A DNA stretch of 64,000 bases from the NCBI RefSeq assembly GCF_014640075.1, contig NZ_BMGG01000004.1:319048-383047 (forward strand), given 5' to 3'. A program made the translations under genes and the position numbers. Shown in pieces: positions 19,702 through 28,198 of this stretch. The notes beneath the pieces were generated by a model. That model made no database searches. It had not been told where the DNA came from and was given only the letters and a program-made list of their open reading frames with translations. This stretch comes from Chelatococcus reniformis. Its GTDB lineage: Bacteria > Pseudomonadota > Alphaproteobacteria > Rhizobiales > Beijerinckiaceae. Positions within the stretch are counted from its first letter, which is position 1. Every line of letters starts with the position of its first letter.

Positions 19702-21300
19702 TCAGCTCTGCACGGGATCGATGGTGGTGCTCCACAGGTCAGTGTCGGCCGCGTCCTTGAGCGTTACCTCCATCTGCCCCGTCGCCCCGTCGATCGCCAC
19801 GTGCCCGAAGAACTGGAGGCCGGCGGCCGGTGAGGCGTTCTGCCCCTGTTCCTTGGTCGGTGCCTTGGCGTAGCGCAACTCGGGCCCGAACGTATCGTCG
19901 AGGGCCCCGGGGCCGAAGGTGCCGGCGTGCAGCGGCCCGGAGACGAACTCCCAGAACGGGTCGAACTCCTGGAAGCGGGCCTTGTCCGGGTTGTAGAAGT
20001 GCGCCGCCGTGTAGTGCACGTCGGCCGTGAGCCAGACGGCGTTGCGTACCTTCTCCCGCTTCATGAACGAGAGCAGGTCGGCCACCTCCAGCTCACGCCC
20101 GAGCGGCAGGCCGTCGCCTTGGGCGATGGCCTCCGAGCCGAACTTGCGGTCGCTGTCGTAGACGACGATGAGGCCGACCGGCATGTCGGCGGCGATCACC
20201 TTCCAGGTCGCGGTCGATGCCTTGAGCTCGCGCTTCAGCCAGGCCAGTTGCGCCGGGCCCAGGAAATGGGCGTCCGGCCCGTACTGCTCCTGACGGTTCT
20301 CGCCGTTGGGGCCGCGGTAGCTGCGCATGTCGAGCATGAACACGTCGAGGAGAGGGCCGTAGGCGATCTTCCGATAGACGCGTCCGGGCTCAGCCGGCTC
20401 GAATCGCATCGGGCTGTACTCGTGAAAAGCGCGCGTCGCCCGCGCGGCGAGCAGCATCATGTTCTTGTCGACGTAGCCCTTGCGTCGGTGCTCGGCCCGG
20501 GTCAACGGCTCGCCCGGCCACCAATTGTTGGTGACCTCATGGTCGTCCCACTGGACCAGCAGGGGGACATCCCGGTTCATGGCCAGCACGTTCCTGTCCA
20601 GCAGGTTGTACTGATAGTTGCCGCGGAACTCGGCCAGGGTCTCGGCGGGCTTGGATTTCGCCTCGGTGACGAGATTCTTCCAGACGCTGCCATCGGGCAG
20701 CGTCACCTCCGCCTTGATCGGCCCGTCGGCGTAGATGTTGTCGCCGGAGTGGATGAAGAAATCGGGCCGGCTCTTCAGGATGGTCGAGTAGATGGCCATG
20801 CCGCCGCGGCTCTCGTCGATGCCCCAGCCCTGGCCGGCGGTGTCGCCTGACCAGCAGAAGGAGACCGACCGCCGGTCGGCCGGCGCGGTGCGGAACCGGC
20901 CGACGAGAGCCTCTCCGCGAACGCTCGGCTCGGCGAGGTCCTGCGGCGTCAGCCGGTAGAAGACGTCCTGGCCGGCCGGCAGGCCGGCGAGCGCGACCTT
21001 CCCCGTCATGTCGCTCTCGGGCAGCACGTCGACGAACACCCCGTCGAACGGCTCCTTGAAGCTCTCCGTCGTTGAGAGCTCGACGAGCAGGCGTGCCGGC
21101 CGGTCGGCCCGGCCCCAGACCACCGCGGTATCGCCCGAGACGTCTCCGGATTGCAGGCCGTGGCTCAGCACCGGCCGGTCGGCCGCACGGGAGATGGCCG
21201 GCAGGGCGAGGCCGCCGGCCATGCCGACAAGGCCGGTGGCACCGCCCGCGGCCAGCAGGCGCCGGCGGGTGATCAACGGGGGGTGCGAGACGTCGGTCAT
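19702..21300 (-). CDS. PhoD-like alkaline phosphatase, Tat-exported
   Basis: A 532-aa metallophosphatase of the PhoD type, which releases phosphate from phosphomono- or diesters in the periplasm using Ca/Fe. The N-terminus has a twin-arginine signal: TRRRLLAAGGATGLVGMAGG followed by a hydrophobic stretch ending PAISRAA. Family motifs are LSHGLQSGDVSGDTAVVWGR (N-terminal PhoD domain), CWSGDTAGQGWG, FIHSGDNIYADGP (metal ligands), WDDHEVTNNWWPGE and LTADVHYTAAHFYNP. The ATG at 21300 has AAGGA upstream; a GTG 18 bp earlier is less likely. It lies between typA and the second LivK-type gene, divergent from the latter. A Pho box was not found. Confidence 0.92.
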   Translation of the reverse strand: MTDVSHPPLITRRRLLAAGGATGLVGMAGGLALPAISRAADRPVLSHGLQSGDVSGDTAVVWGRADRPARLLVELSTTESFKEPFDGVFVDVLPESDMTGKVALAGLPAGQDVFYRLTPQDLAEPSVRGEALVGRFRTAPADRRSVSFCWSGDTAGQGWGIDESRGGMAIYSTILKSRPDFFIHSGDNIYADGPIKAEVTLPDGSVWKNLVTEAKSKPAETLAEFRGNYQYNLLDRNVLAMNRDVPLLVQWDDHEVTNNWWPGEPLTRAEHRRKGYVDKNMMLLAARATRAFHEYSPMRFEPAEPGRVYRKIAYGPLLDVFMLDMRSYRGPNGENRQEQYGPDAHFLGPAQLAWLKRELKASTATWKVIAADMPVGLIVVYDSDRKFGSEAIAQGDGLPLGRELEVADLLSFMKREKVRNAVWLTADVHYTAAHFYNPDKARFQEFDPFWEFVSGPLHAGTFGPGALDDTFGPELRYAKAPTKEQGQNASPAAGLQFFGHVAIDGATGQMEVTLKDAADTDLWSTTIDPVQS

Positions 21301-21395
21301 GGGCTGCCTATCCTTCACGCGGGCTATTTTGCCCGCGCCACATAGAGAGACGGCGACTGCCGCGTGACGCTGGGATGACGACCGACCTCTGACGA

Positions 21396-21465
21396 TTGAC
21401 GGACGCGGCCGGTGCTATAGAAAGAGATGCGTACGGTTCCGTACCAAAGTCGGTATGGTCGGTAT
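21396..21465 (+). promoter_or_regulatory. Candidate promoter and operator of the second LivK-type gene
   Basis: TTGACG (21396-21401) and TATAGA (21416-21421) form a possible promoter with a short 14-bp spacer. Just downstream lies an inverted repeat GTACGG-TT-CCGTAC (21431-21444), then a direct repeat TCGGTAT at 21450-21456 and 21459-21465. An inverted repeat next to the expected start of transcription is where a repressor would sit. Confidence 0.4.
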
Positions 21466-21537
21466 TGGGCCGACGCCGCTATCGTGCGTCGGTGCCGGCC
21501 TGTACCGTGGGCGTAGGGCAGGATTCGGGGGCGCGGC

Positions 21538-22779
21538 ATGTCCAGAGTAACCTTCGATCGTTCGGAGTCGCGGGCGCGTCGGCACGCCGGCGCGCTGGCG
21601 TTGGGGGCGGCGCTGATGCTCGCTCCGGCGCTCGGGCTGGCCGATACGCCGGGCGTGACTGCGGCGGCCGTGAAGATCGGCAACATCGACGCCTACAGCG
21701 GCCCAGCTGCCGTCTATTCCGTGCTGGGGCGGCTGCCCGGCGCCTATTTCAAGATGCTGAACGAGAATGGCGGCATCGGCGGGCGCACCATCGATTACAT
21801 CAGCTATGACGACGCCTATAGCCCGCCCAAGACGGTGGAGCAGGCGCGCAAGCTGGTGGAGAGCGACGAGGTGGCCGCCATCTTCGGCCCGCTCGGCGCG
21901 CCCACCAATTCGGCCATCGCCAAGTACATGAATGCGAAGAAGGTGCCGCAGATCTTCATCGCCTCGGGGGCGACGAAGTTCGGGGACCCCAAGAGCTTCC
22001 CCTGGAGCATGGGCCTGCAGCCGAGCTACCAAAGCGAGGGACGGGCCTTCGCCGCGCACCTGCTCTCGGTCAAGCCCGATGCCAAGATCGGCATCCTCTA
22101 CCAGAACGACGATTTCGGGCGCGACGTGCTGAAGGGCTTCGAGAGCGGGCTCGGCGACAAAGCCTCGCTGATCGTCGCCAAGATCCCCTACGAGACCACC
22201 GACGCGACGATCGATTCCCAGGTCCTGCGGATCAAGGCCGCGGGCGCCGACGTATTCATGAACATGACGACGCCGAAGTTCGCGGCGCAGGCGATCCGCA
22301 AGATCGCGGAGCTGGGCTGGCAGCCCATGCATTTCCTGGGCTCGAACGCCTCCTCGATCGAGGCGGTGATGAAGCCGGCCGGGCTGGAGAACGCCAAGGG
22401 CATCATCTCCAGCGCCTATCTCAAGGACCCCAACGATCCGACGTGGAAGGACGACCCGGCGTTCAAGGCCTGGAACGCATTCCTCGACAAGCATTATCCC
22501 GAGGCCGACCGCAAGGACTCGCTCACGGTCTACGCCTTTGTCTCGGCCCAGGTGATGGAGCAGGTGCTGAAGCAGGCGGGGAGCGATCTCTCACGCGAGA
22601 CGATCATGAAGCAGGCGGCGAACCTAAGGGATTTTGCGCCCGGCCTGCTGCTGCCCGGCATCAAGATCAACACCAGCCCGACCGACTACTTCCCGATCGA
22701 GCAGCTGCAGCTCGTTCGATTCAACGGCGAGCGCTACGAGCCTTTCGGACCGGTGCTCGACGCCGCGCTGCCGCGCTGA
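21538..22779 (+). CDS. Branched-chain amino acid-type ABC transporter substrate-binding protein (LivK family), paralogue 2
   Basis: A 413-aa periplasmic binding protein closely similar to the one at 16359-17585: both share YDDAY.PPKTVEQ.R.LVESDEV, QNDDFGRD or QNDDLGKD, and TTPKF.AQ.IRK.AELGW. The signal peptide (arginine-rich start, then ALALGAALMLAPALGLADT) is present. The gene is followed after about 107 bp by an acyl-CoA ligase gene on the same strand, which suggests uptake of a carboxylic acid that is then CoA-activated. No permease or ATPase genes are nearby. A putative operator lies about 95 bp upstream. Confidence 0.9.
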   Translation: MSRVTFDRSESRARRHAGALALGAALMLAPALGLADTPGVTAAAVKIGNIDAYSGPAAVYSVLGRLPGAYFKMLNENGGIGGRTIDYISYDDAYSPPKTVEQARKLVESDEVAAIFGPLGAPTNSAIAKYMNAKKVPQIFIASGATKFGDPKSFPWSMGLQPSYQSEGRAFAAHLLSVKPDAKIGILYQNDDFGRDVLKGFESGLGDKASLIVAKIPYETTDATIDSQVLRIKAAGADVFMNMTTPKFAAQAIRKIAELGWQPMHFLGSNASSIEAVMKPAGLENAKGIISSAYLKDPNDPTWKDDPAFKAWNAFLDKHYPEADRKDSLTVYAFVSAQVMEQVLKQAGSDLSRETIMKQAANLRDFAPGLLLPGIKINTSPTDYFPIEQLQLVRFNGERYEPFGPVLDAALPR

Positions 22780-22782
22780 TCG

Positions 22783-22804
22783 GCGGGCGCTTTGCGGCGC
22801 CCGC
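22783..22804 (+). terminator. Strong GC hairpin right after the LivK-type gene
   Basis: GCGGGCGC and GCGCCCGC form an 8-bp stem around TTTGCG, starting 3 bp after the stop codon. With no T-run, it more likely stabilises the upstream message or lowers read-through into the ligase gene than terminates fully. Confidence 0.4.
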
Positions 22805-22886
22805 GGTCCGTCGTTCCGTCCGGGCATCGGCGCTGCCGCGGAGCGGCCGCCGCGGTGCGATGTCCCAACAAGCAGGGAGAAGCGCC

Positions 22887-24518
22887 ATGGCAAGCACCGT
22901 CTACGAGACGTTCGCCGATGTCGCGAAGCGGTGGCCGGACCGCCCGTTCGTCGCGGTCGGACCGCTGGCCAGCCGGAGCTATCTGCCGACAGGCATCGAA
23001 ATAAGCTATGCCGAGGCGACAGAACGGGTCGGACAGTTGCGCGAGGCCTATGCCTCGGCCGGCTATGGCGTCGGCCATCGGGTGGGCTTGCTGCTCGAGA
23101 ACCGGCCGGAGCACCACCTTCATTTCCTCGCCCTGAACAGCCTCGGCATCGGCGCCGTGCCGATCAACCCGGACTACCGGCCCGACGAGAGCCGCTATCT
23201 CATCGAGCATTCCGAGCTCTGTCTCATCGTCGCCCTGCCGCATCGGCTGGACGACCTCGGCGCCGTGGCGGCGCAATGCGCACAGCGCCCGCCGCTGCGC
23301 GCAGTCGGCGACCCCCGGGCGCTGCCGCCTGCTCCGTCGGCGGCCCGGCGCGAGCAACCGGGGCCGGGCACCGAGACGACCCTGTTCTACACCTCCGGCA
23401 CCACCGGCCGGCCGAAGGGTTGCGTGGTGACCAACGACTATTACGATCTGGTCGGCGAGCTCTACCGCACGCGCGGCGGGCTGCTGGAGCTGCGCGAGGC
23501 CGAGGAGCGCATCTACAATCCACTGCCGCTGTTTCACATCAACGCCGGCGTGTTCAGCTTCATGGGCGCGCTCACCACCGGCGGCTGCTCGATCCTGCCC
23601 GATCGCTTCCATCCCAATTCCTGGTGGCAGGAACTCGCCGATGCCCGCGCCACCATCTTCCATTACCTCGGCATCATCCCCGCCATGCTGATGAAGCTGC
23701 CGCCGGGCCCCCAGGACCGTGCGCACGGTGTCCGGCTGGGCGTCGGCGCCGGCTGCGAGCCAAACCTGCACCGGGCCTTCGAGGAGCGCTTCGGGCTGCC
23801 GCTGATCGAGCTGTGGGGCATGACCGAGACCGGCGGCGGCTTCATCGCCTCGGTCGAGCCCCGGCTGATCGACACCCGCGCCTTCGGCCGTCCCGGCGCC
23901 AGCCCCGGGCTGGAGCTCGAAGCGCGCGTCGTCGACGCCGAGGAGGCCGACGTGCCCCTCGGCCAGGCCGGACAGCTGCTGGTGCGGCGCTCGGGCGACG
24001 ATCCACGGCGCGGCTTCTTTCGCGAATATCTCAAGAACGAGGAGGCGACGGCGGAAGCCTGGCTGGGCGGCTGGTTTCACACCGGCGACGTCGTCACCCA
24101 GGACGAGACCGGGATGCTGTTCTTCGTCGACCGCAACAAGAACATCATCCGCCGCTCGGGCGAGAACATCTCGGCGGCCGAAGTCGAGGCGACGCTGCTC
24201 GGCCATGAGGGGGTGCTGGAGGTCGCGGTCATCGCGGTACCCGACGACATCCGCGAGGAGGAGGTGATGGCCTGCGTGGTGCCGAAGGAGGGTTATGCGG
24301 CCGGCGAGGCACTGGCGCAGGCCCTGTTCGACCACGCCAACGCGCGGCTATCCTATTACAAGCCGCCGGGCTGGGTGCTGTTCGTGCCGGCGTTGCCCAA
24401 GACCAGCACGCAGAAGGTGCAGAAGACCGAGATCGTGGCCAAAGGCGCTCGCCCGGAGGCGCTCGCCGGCGCCATCGACCTCAGGGCCCGCAAGAAGCGC
24501 ACAGGCCCCGGCCGCTGA
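22887..24518 (+). CDS. AMP-forming acyl-CoA ligase (crotonobetaine/carnitine or aromatic acid type)
   Basis: A 543-aa member of the ANL superfamily that activates a carboxylic acid to its CoA thioester via an acyl-AMP. Motifs are the P-loop-like FYTSGTTGRPKGCVV near residue 170, ELWGMTETGGGF near 310 (acyl-AMP site), the hinge FFVDRNKNIIRRSGENISAAEVE near 415, and a C-terminal catalytic Lys region LPKTSTQKVQKTEI. The ATG at 22887 has AGGGAGA 6 bp upstream, and the long open frame before it lacks similarity to this family. Substrate class is uncertain. Its position behind a LivK-type binding protein suggests the imported ligand or a product of it. Confidence 0.88.
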   Translation: MASTVYETFADVAKRWPDRPFVAVGPLASRSYLPTGIEISYAEATERVGQLREAYASAGYGVGHRVGLLLENRPEHHLHFLALNSLGIGAVPINPDYRPDESRYLIEHSELCLIVALPHRLDDLGAVAAQCAQRPPLRAVGDPRALPPAPSAARREQPGPGTETTLFYTSGTTGRPKGCVVTNDYYDLVGELYRTRGGLLELREAEERIYNPLPLFHINAGVFSFMGALTTGGCSILPDRFHPNSWWQELADARATIFHYLGIIPAMLMKLPPGPQDRAHGVRLGVGAGCEPNLHRAFEERFGLPLIELWGMTETGGGFIASVEPRLIDTRAFGRPGASPGLELEARVVDAEEADVPLGQAGQLLVRRSGDDPRRGFFREYLKNEEATAEAWLGGWFHTGDVVTQDETGMLFFVDRNKNIIRRSGENISAAEVEATLLGHEGVLEVAVIAVPDDIREEEVMACVVPKEGYAAGEALAQALFDHANARLSYYKPPGWVLFVPALPKTSTQKVQKTEIVAKGARPEALAGAIDLRARKKRTGPGR

Positions 24519-24556
24519 GCGGCTACGCCGGAGTCGCGGCCCTTCGAGCTGCGGCG

Positions 24557-25261
24557 TCAGCGCACGATCGAGGCGGCGCCACCGATCAGGGAGGTGCTCG
24601 CCACGATCAGCAGCGTGATCACCGTCAGGGCTGGAACCGTCAGCAGCAGACCGACCAGGATGGCGGCACCGTCGCGGGCCATCAGGCCCAGCGCGAACGC
24701 CACCATGGCGATCGCCGGGGCGAGGTTGCCGAAGGGGATCGGCGCCATGATCGCCAGCGCCAGGGCCAGCACCGGCAATGCAAGGGCCATGCGGGCGCGC
24801 GGCCCGGTCAGGAACGACAGCCGTTGCTCGCACAACCAGCGCTCGGCCCGGACGATCCATGGCAGTGCGGCGGCGATGGCGAGGCGCAGGGTCGGCACCG
24901 GCACCGTCCGCTCGCGCACGATCCGGGGGAGCCACAGCTGGCTCGCCCCCGCCATGATCTGCACCGAGATGAGCGCCATCAGCGCGCCGAGCACGAGCCC
25001 GACGGGCCCCGGCAGGGGGATCATGGTCGGCAGTGTCAGCAGCAGCAGGGCCAGGCCCAGCCCTTCCATGCCGAGCCGGTCGATGATGGTCCCCACGGTC
25101 GCGCGCTCACCGTTGACGCCGCGCGCCACGTCGAGCAGGTCGCGTACGATCGGCCCCCGCGGCCCCTGGCGTGTTCGGGCAAACCATCGCCGCAAGACGC
25201 GCCGCACCCGGCCCCTCGGTTGGCGGACTCGGCCCTCGGCGATGGCTTGGCTATCACTCAT
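24557..25261 (-). CDS. Exopolysaccharide synthesis ExoD-like membrane protein
   Basis: A 234-aa integral membrane protein with the ExoD-family pattern: a basic N-terminal region, the segment GERATVGTIIDRLGMEGLGLALLLLTLPTMIPLPGP, then several hydrophobic helices with LWLPRIVRERTV and the C-terminal half PIPFGNLAPAIAMVAFALGLMARDG. ExoD was named for a role in rhizobial exopolysaccharide and alkali tolerance, but the molecular function is unknown. It converges with the acyl-CoA ligase gene, with a gap of about 38 bp. The start is set at MSDSQAI (25261) with GAGG upstream; longer open frame has no similarity. Confidence 0.85.
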   Translation of the reverse strand: MSDSQAIAEGRVRQPRGRVRRVLRRWFARTRQGPRGPIVRDLLDVARGVNGERATVGTIIDRLGMEGLGLALLLLTLPTMIPLPGPVGLVLGALMALISVQIMAGASQLWLPRIVRERTVPVPTLRLAIAAALPWIVRAERWLCEQRLSFLTGPRARMALALPVLALALAIMAPIPFGNLAPAIAMVAFALGLMARDGAAILVGLLLTVPALTVITLLIVASTSLIGGAASIVR

Positions 25262-25472
25262 CCCAACGGACCTCGAGGAGTGCTGACAGGCGGACGGACC
25301 ATCCGGGCGCCTGCGGCAGCGCTTTGGCTTTACACAAACGACACGCCTCTCACCGGGCGGATGAGACCATTTACCCGAGATGCTCGGTCGAACTCCCAAT
25401 CGTGGCCACCAATAGCGTCAACTTGGCGACCACGGTGAGGCGTGGGCGGGATGTTGCGGTGGCCAGCGTGGC

Positions 25473-26774
25473 TCACGCCACCTTGGCGCGCGAGGGCTCC
25501 TCGAACTCGAACAGCCGTTCGTAACGGGCGATCTCGGCCTCCTCGCCGGTCGCCTTCTGCGGGTTGTCGGACAGCTTGACCGCGGGCCGGCCGTTGGCGC
25601 TGGACACCTTGCACACCAGGGAGGCGGCCTTCAGTCCGTCCCGCGGCCCCGGCGCGCAGCCCTCGAAGTCGTTGGTGAGGTTGGTGCCCCAGCCGAAGCT
25701 CATGCGCACGCGGCCCTGGAAGTAGTGGTAGGTGCTCTCGATCGCCTCCACGTCGAGGGCGTCGGAGAACACCAGCAACTTCTCGCGCGGATCACGGCCC
25801 CTGAGACGCCACCAGGTATAAATCTCCTCGCCCCCCTCGATCGGTGGCTTGGAATCGGGTCGGAAGCCGGTCCAGTCCGCGACCCAGTCGGGCGCGCGCT
25901 TCAAGAACGAGGTGGTGCCGAAGGCGTCGGGCAGCACGACCAGCAGATTGCCGCCGTAGTAGCGCTCCCAGGCCTCCAACACGCGGTAGGGCGCCGTCAG
26001 CCGCTCCTCGTCCGTGTCCGCCAGCGCCGCCAGCACCATCGGCAGCTCATGGGCGTTGGTGCCGATGGCCTCCAGGTCGGTGTCCATGGCGAGCAGCACG
26101 TTGCTGGTGCCGAGCAGGGCCTCGCCAAGGCCCTCCTTCAGCGCCTCCACGCACCAGCGCTGCCACAGGAAGCTGTGGCGGCGGCGCGTGCCGAAATCGG
26201 AGATCCGGAGCTCGGGCAGCTTGCGCAGCCGCTCCACCTTCTCCCACAGCTTGGCCTTGGCACGTGCGTAGAGCACGTCGAGGTCGAAGCGGCCCATGCC
26301 CTTCATGGCGGCGCGCGAGCGCAGCTCGTTGACGATGGCCAGCGCCGGGATCTCCCACATGGTGGTGTGGGTCCACGGGCCGGAGAAGTTGAGCACGAAC
26401 TGGCCGTCCTCGCGCCTGAGGTCGTACTCCGGCAGCTGGAAGTCGACGAGCCAGGCGAGGAAATCGGGGGCGAAGATCTGGTGCCGGCCATAGAAGGAGT
26501 TGCCGGCGAGCCAGATCATCTCCTTCTTGGCGAAGCGCAAGCTGCGTGCGTGGTCGAGCTGCTCGCGCAGCTCGCGCTCGTCGATCTCGTCGGCGATGCG
26601 GACGGAATGCGACCGGTTGATCAGCGTGAAGTCGGCGCGCACGTCCCGGTAGAGGCCCCAGATCATCTGGAGCATCAGCAGCTTGTAGAAGTCGGTATCG
26701 AGCAGGCTGCGAACGATCGGATCGAGCTTCCAGCTGTGGTCGTAGACCCGTCGTGCTATATCGATGGTGGCCAT
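25473..26774 (-). CDS. pncB: Nicotinate phosphoribosyltransferase
   Basis: PncB makes nicotinate mononucleotide from nicotinate and PRPP, with ATP use, in NAD salvage. The 433-aa protein starts with the typical [17 protein letters not shown] block near residue 23. Further family regions are [31 protein letters not shown] (phosphoribosyl binding), [26 protein letters not shown], and [11 protein letters not shown]. Full length. It is divergent from argG across about 180 bp, with a perfect -35 TTGACA at 26830-26825 on its strand. Confidence 0.96.
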   Translation of the reverse strand: MATIDIARRVYDHSWKLDPIVRSLLDTDFYKLLMLQMIWGLYRDVRADFTLINRSHSVRIADEIDERELREQLDHARSLRFAKKEMIWLAGNSFYGRHQIFAPDFLAWLVDFQLPEYDLRREDGQFVLNFSGPWTHTTMWEIPALAIVNELRSRAAMKGMGRFDLDVLYARAKAKLWEKVERLRKLPELRISDFGTRRRHSFLWQRWCVEALKEGLGEALLGTSNVLLAMDTDLEAIGTNAHELPMVLAALADTDEERLTAPYRVLEAWERYYGGNLLVVLPDAFGTTSFLKRAPDWVADWTGFRPDSKPPIEGGEEIYTWWRLRGRDPREKLLVFSDALDVEAIESTYHYFQGRVRMSFGWGTNLTNDFEGCAPGPRDGLKAASLVCKVSSANGRPAVKLSDNPQKATGEEAEIARYERLFEFEEPSRAKVA

Positions 26775-26801
26775 TGGGCCTCTCCACGCTTATCCCATGG
26801 C

Positions 26802-26830
26802 ACAAATCCGTGCAGGCGGAATAATGTCAA
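26802..26830 (-). promoter_or_regulatory. Candidate promoter of pncB
   Basis: TTGACA (26830-26825) is followed after 17 bp by ATTTGT (26807-26802). The -35 is perfect and the -10 is poor. Position is right for pncB. Confidence 0.4.
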
Positions 26831-26870
26831 GCTGATGCGGCGGCGGCGCGCCGGCGCCCGGAGCCGCTCC

Positions 26871-26898
26871 TTGCGCCGCGCCCTTGCCTCAGTATAGT
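26871..26898 (+). promoter_or_regulatory. Candidate promoter of argG
   Basis: TTGCGC (26871-26876) and TATAGT (26893-26898) are separated by 16 bp, about 57 bp upstream of the argG ATG. Confidence 0.55.
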
Positions 26899-26955
26899 CC
26901 GCGCCTCCAAGCTCTCAGCCCGGCCGACCGAGCGTACCCCCGCGATTGGAAGATT

Positions 26956-28188
26956 ATGTCCGCCAAGCCCGTCAACAAGGTCGTTCTCGCCTATTCCGGC
27001 GGTCTCGACACCTCGATCATCCTGAAGTGGCTGCAGACGACGTATGGCTGCGAGGTCGTGACCTTCACCGCAGACCTCGGCCAGGGCGAGGAGCTGGAGC
27101 CGGCGCGGCAGAAGGCGCTGCTGCTCGGCATCAAGCCCGAAAACATCTTCATCGAGGACGTGCGTGAGGAGTTCGTCCGCGACTACGTGTTCCCGATGTT
27201 TCGCGCCAACGCCCAGTACGAGGGGCTCTATCTGCTCGGCACCTCGATCGCCCGGCCGTTGATCGCCAAGAAGCAGATCGAGATCGCCGAGAGGACCGGG
27301 GCCGACGCCGTCTCCCACGGCTCCACCGGCAAGGGCAACGACCAGGTGCGCTACGAGGTCGCCTATTATGCCCTGAAGCCGGACGTCACCATCATCGCGC
27401 CCTGGCGCGAATGGGACCTGCGCTCGCGCGAGGCGCTGATCAAGTTCGCCGAGGACCATCAGATCCCCATCGCCAAGGACAAGCGGGGCGAGGCGCCGTT
27501 CTCGGTCGACGCCAACCTGCTGCACTGCTCCTCCGAGGGTAAGGTGCTCGAGGACCCGGCGGTCGAGGTGCCCGACTACGTCTATTCCCGCACCGTCGAT
27601 CCCGAGCAGGCGCCCGATACCCCGACGGTCGTCAGCATCGATTTCGAGAAGGGCGATCCCGTCGCCGTCGACGGGGTGAGGATGTCGCCGGCGACGCTGC
27701 TCGCCAAGCTCAACGAACTCGGCCGCATCAACGGCATCGGCCGGCTCGATCTGGTCGAGAACCGCTATGTCGGCATGAAGAGCCGCGGCATGTACGAGAC
27801 GCCCGGCGGCACCATCCTCCTCCTGGCGCATCGCGGCATCGAGAGCATCACGCTCGACCGGGGGGCGGCGCACCTGAAGGACGAGCTCATGCCCAAGTAT
27901 GCCGAGCTCATCTACAACGGCTTCTGGTTCTCGCCGGAGCGCGAGATGCTGCAGGTGCTGATCGACAAGAGCCAGGAGTTCGTCACCGGCTCGGTCCGGC
28001 TCAAGCTTTTCAAGGGCGGCGTGCATATCGTCGGCCGCGAGAGCCCCTATTCGCTCTACAGCCAGGACCTGGTCACCTTCGAGGAGGGTGCGGTGGCCTA
28101 TGACCACCGCGACGCGGCGGGCTTCATCAAGCTGAACGCGCTGCGGCTGCGCACGCTCGCCCAGCGTAAGAGGAACCTCGGCATCTGA
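26956..28188 (+). CDS. argG: Argininosuccinate synthase
   Basis: ArgG condenses citrulline and aspartate with ATP to argininosuccinate, the penultimate step of arginine synthesis. The 410-aa protein has the ATP pyrophosphatase loop [16 protein letters not shown] near residues 10-25, the substrate motif [15 protein letters not shown] near 115-130, and [18 protein letters not shown] near 270-287. The ATG at 26956 is chosen because the family begins near [11 protein letters not shown] and GGAAGA lies just upstream. prfC follows after 10 bp. Confidence 0.97.
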   Translation: MSAKPVNKVVLAYSGGLDTSIILKWLQTTYGCEVVTFTADLGQGEELEPARQKALLLGIKPENIFIEDVREEFVRDYVFPMFRANAQYEGLYLLGTSIARPLIAKKQIEIAERTGADAVSHGSTGKGNDQVRYEVAYYALKPDVTIIAPWREWDLRSREALIKFAEDHQIPIAKDKRGEAPFSVDANLLHCSSEGKVLEDPAVEVPDYVYSRTVDPEQAPDTPTVVSIDFEKGDPVAVDGVRMSPATLLAKLNELGRINGIGRLDLVENRYVGMKSRGMYETPGGTILLLAHRGIESITLDRGAAHLKDELMPKYAELIYNGFWFSPEREMLQVLIDKSQEFVTGSVRLKLFKGGVHIVGRESPYSLYSQDLVTFEEGAVAYDHRDAAGFIKLNALRLRTLAQRKRNLGI

Positions 28189-28198
28189 GCTGCCACCG

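Noticed and set aside
22443-22886. Extension of the first acyl-CoA ligase gene upstream into the LivK-type gene
   Set aside because: The family N-terminus and a well-placed AGGGAGA set the start at 22887; the extension is an out-of-frame reading of the upstream gene.
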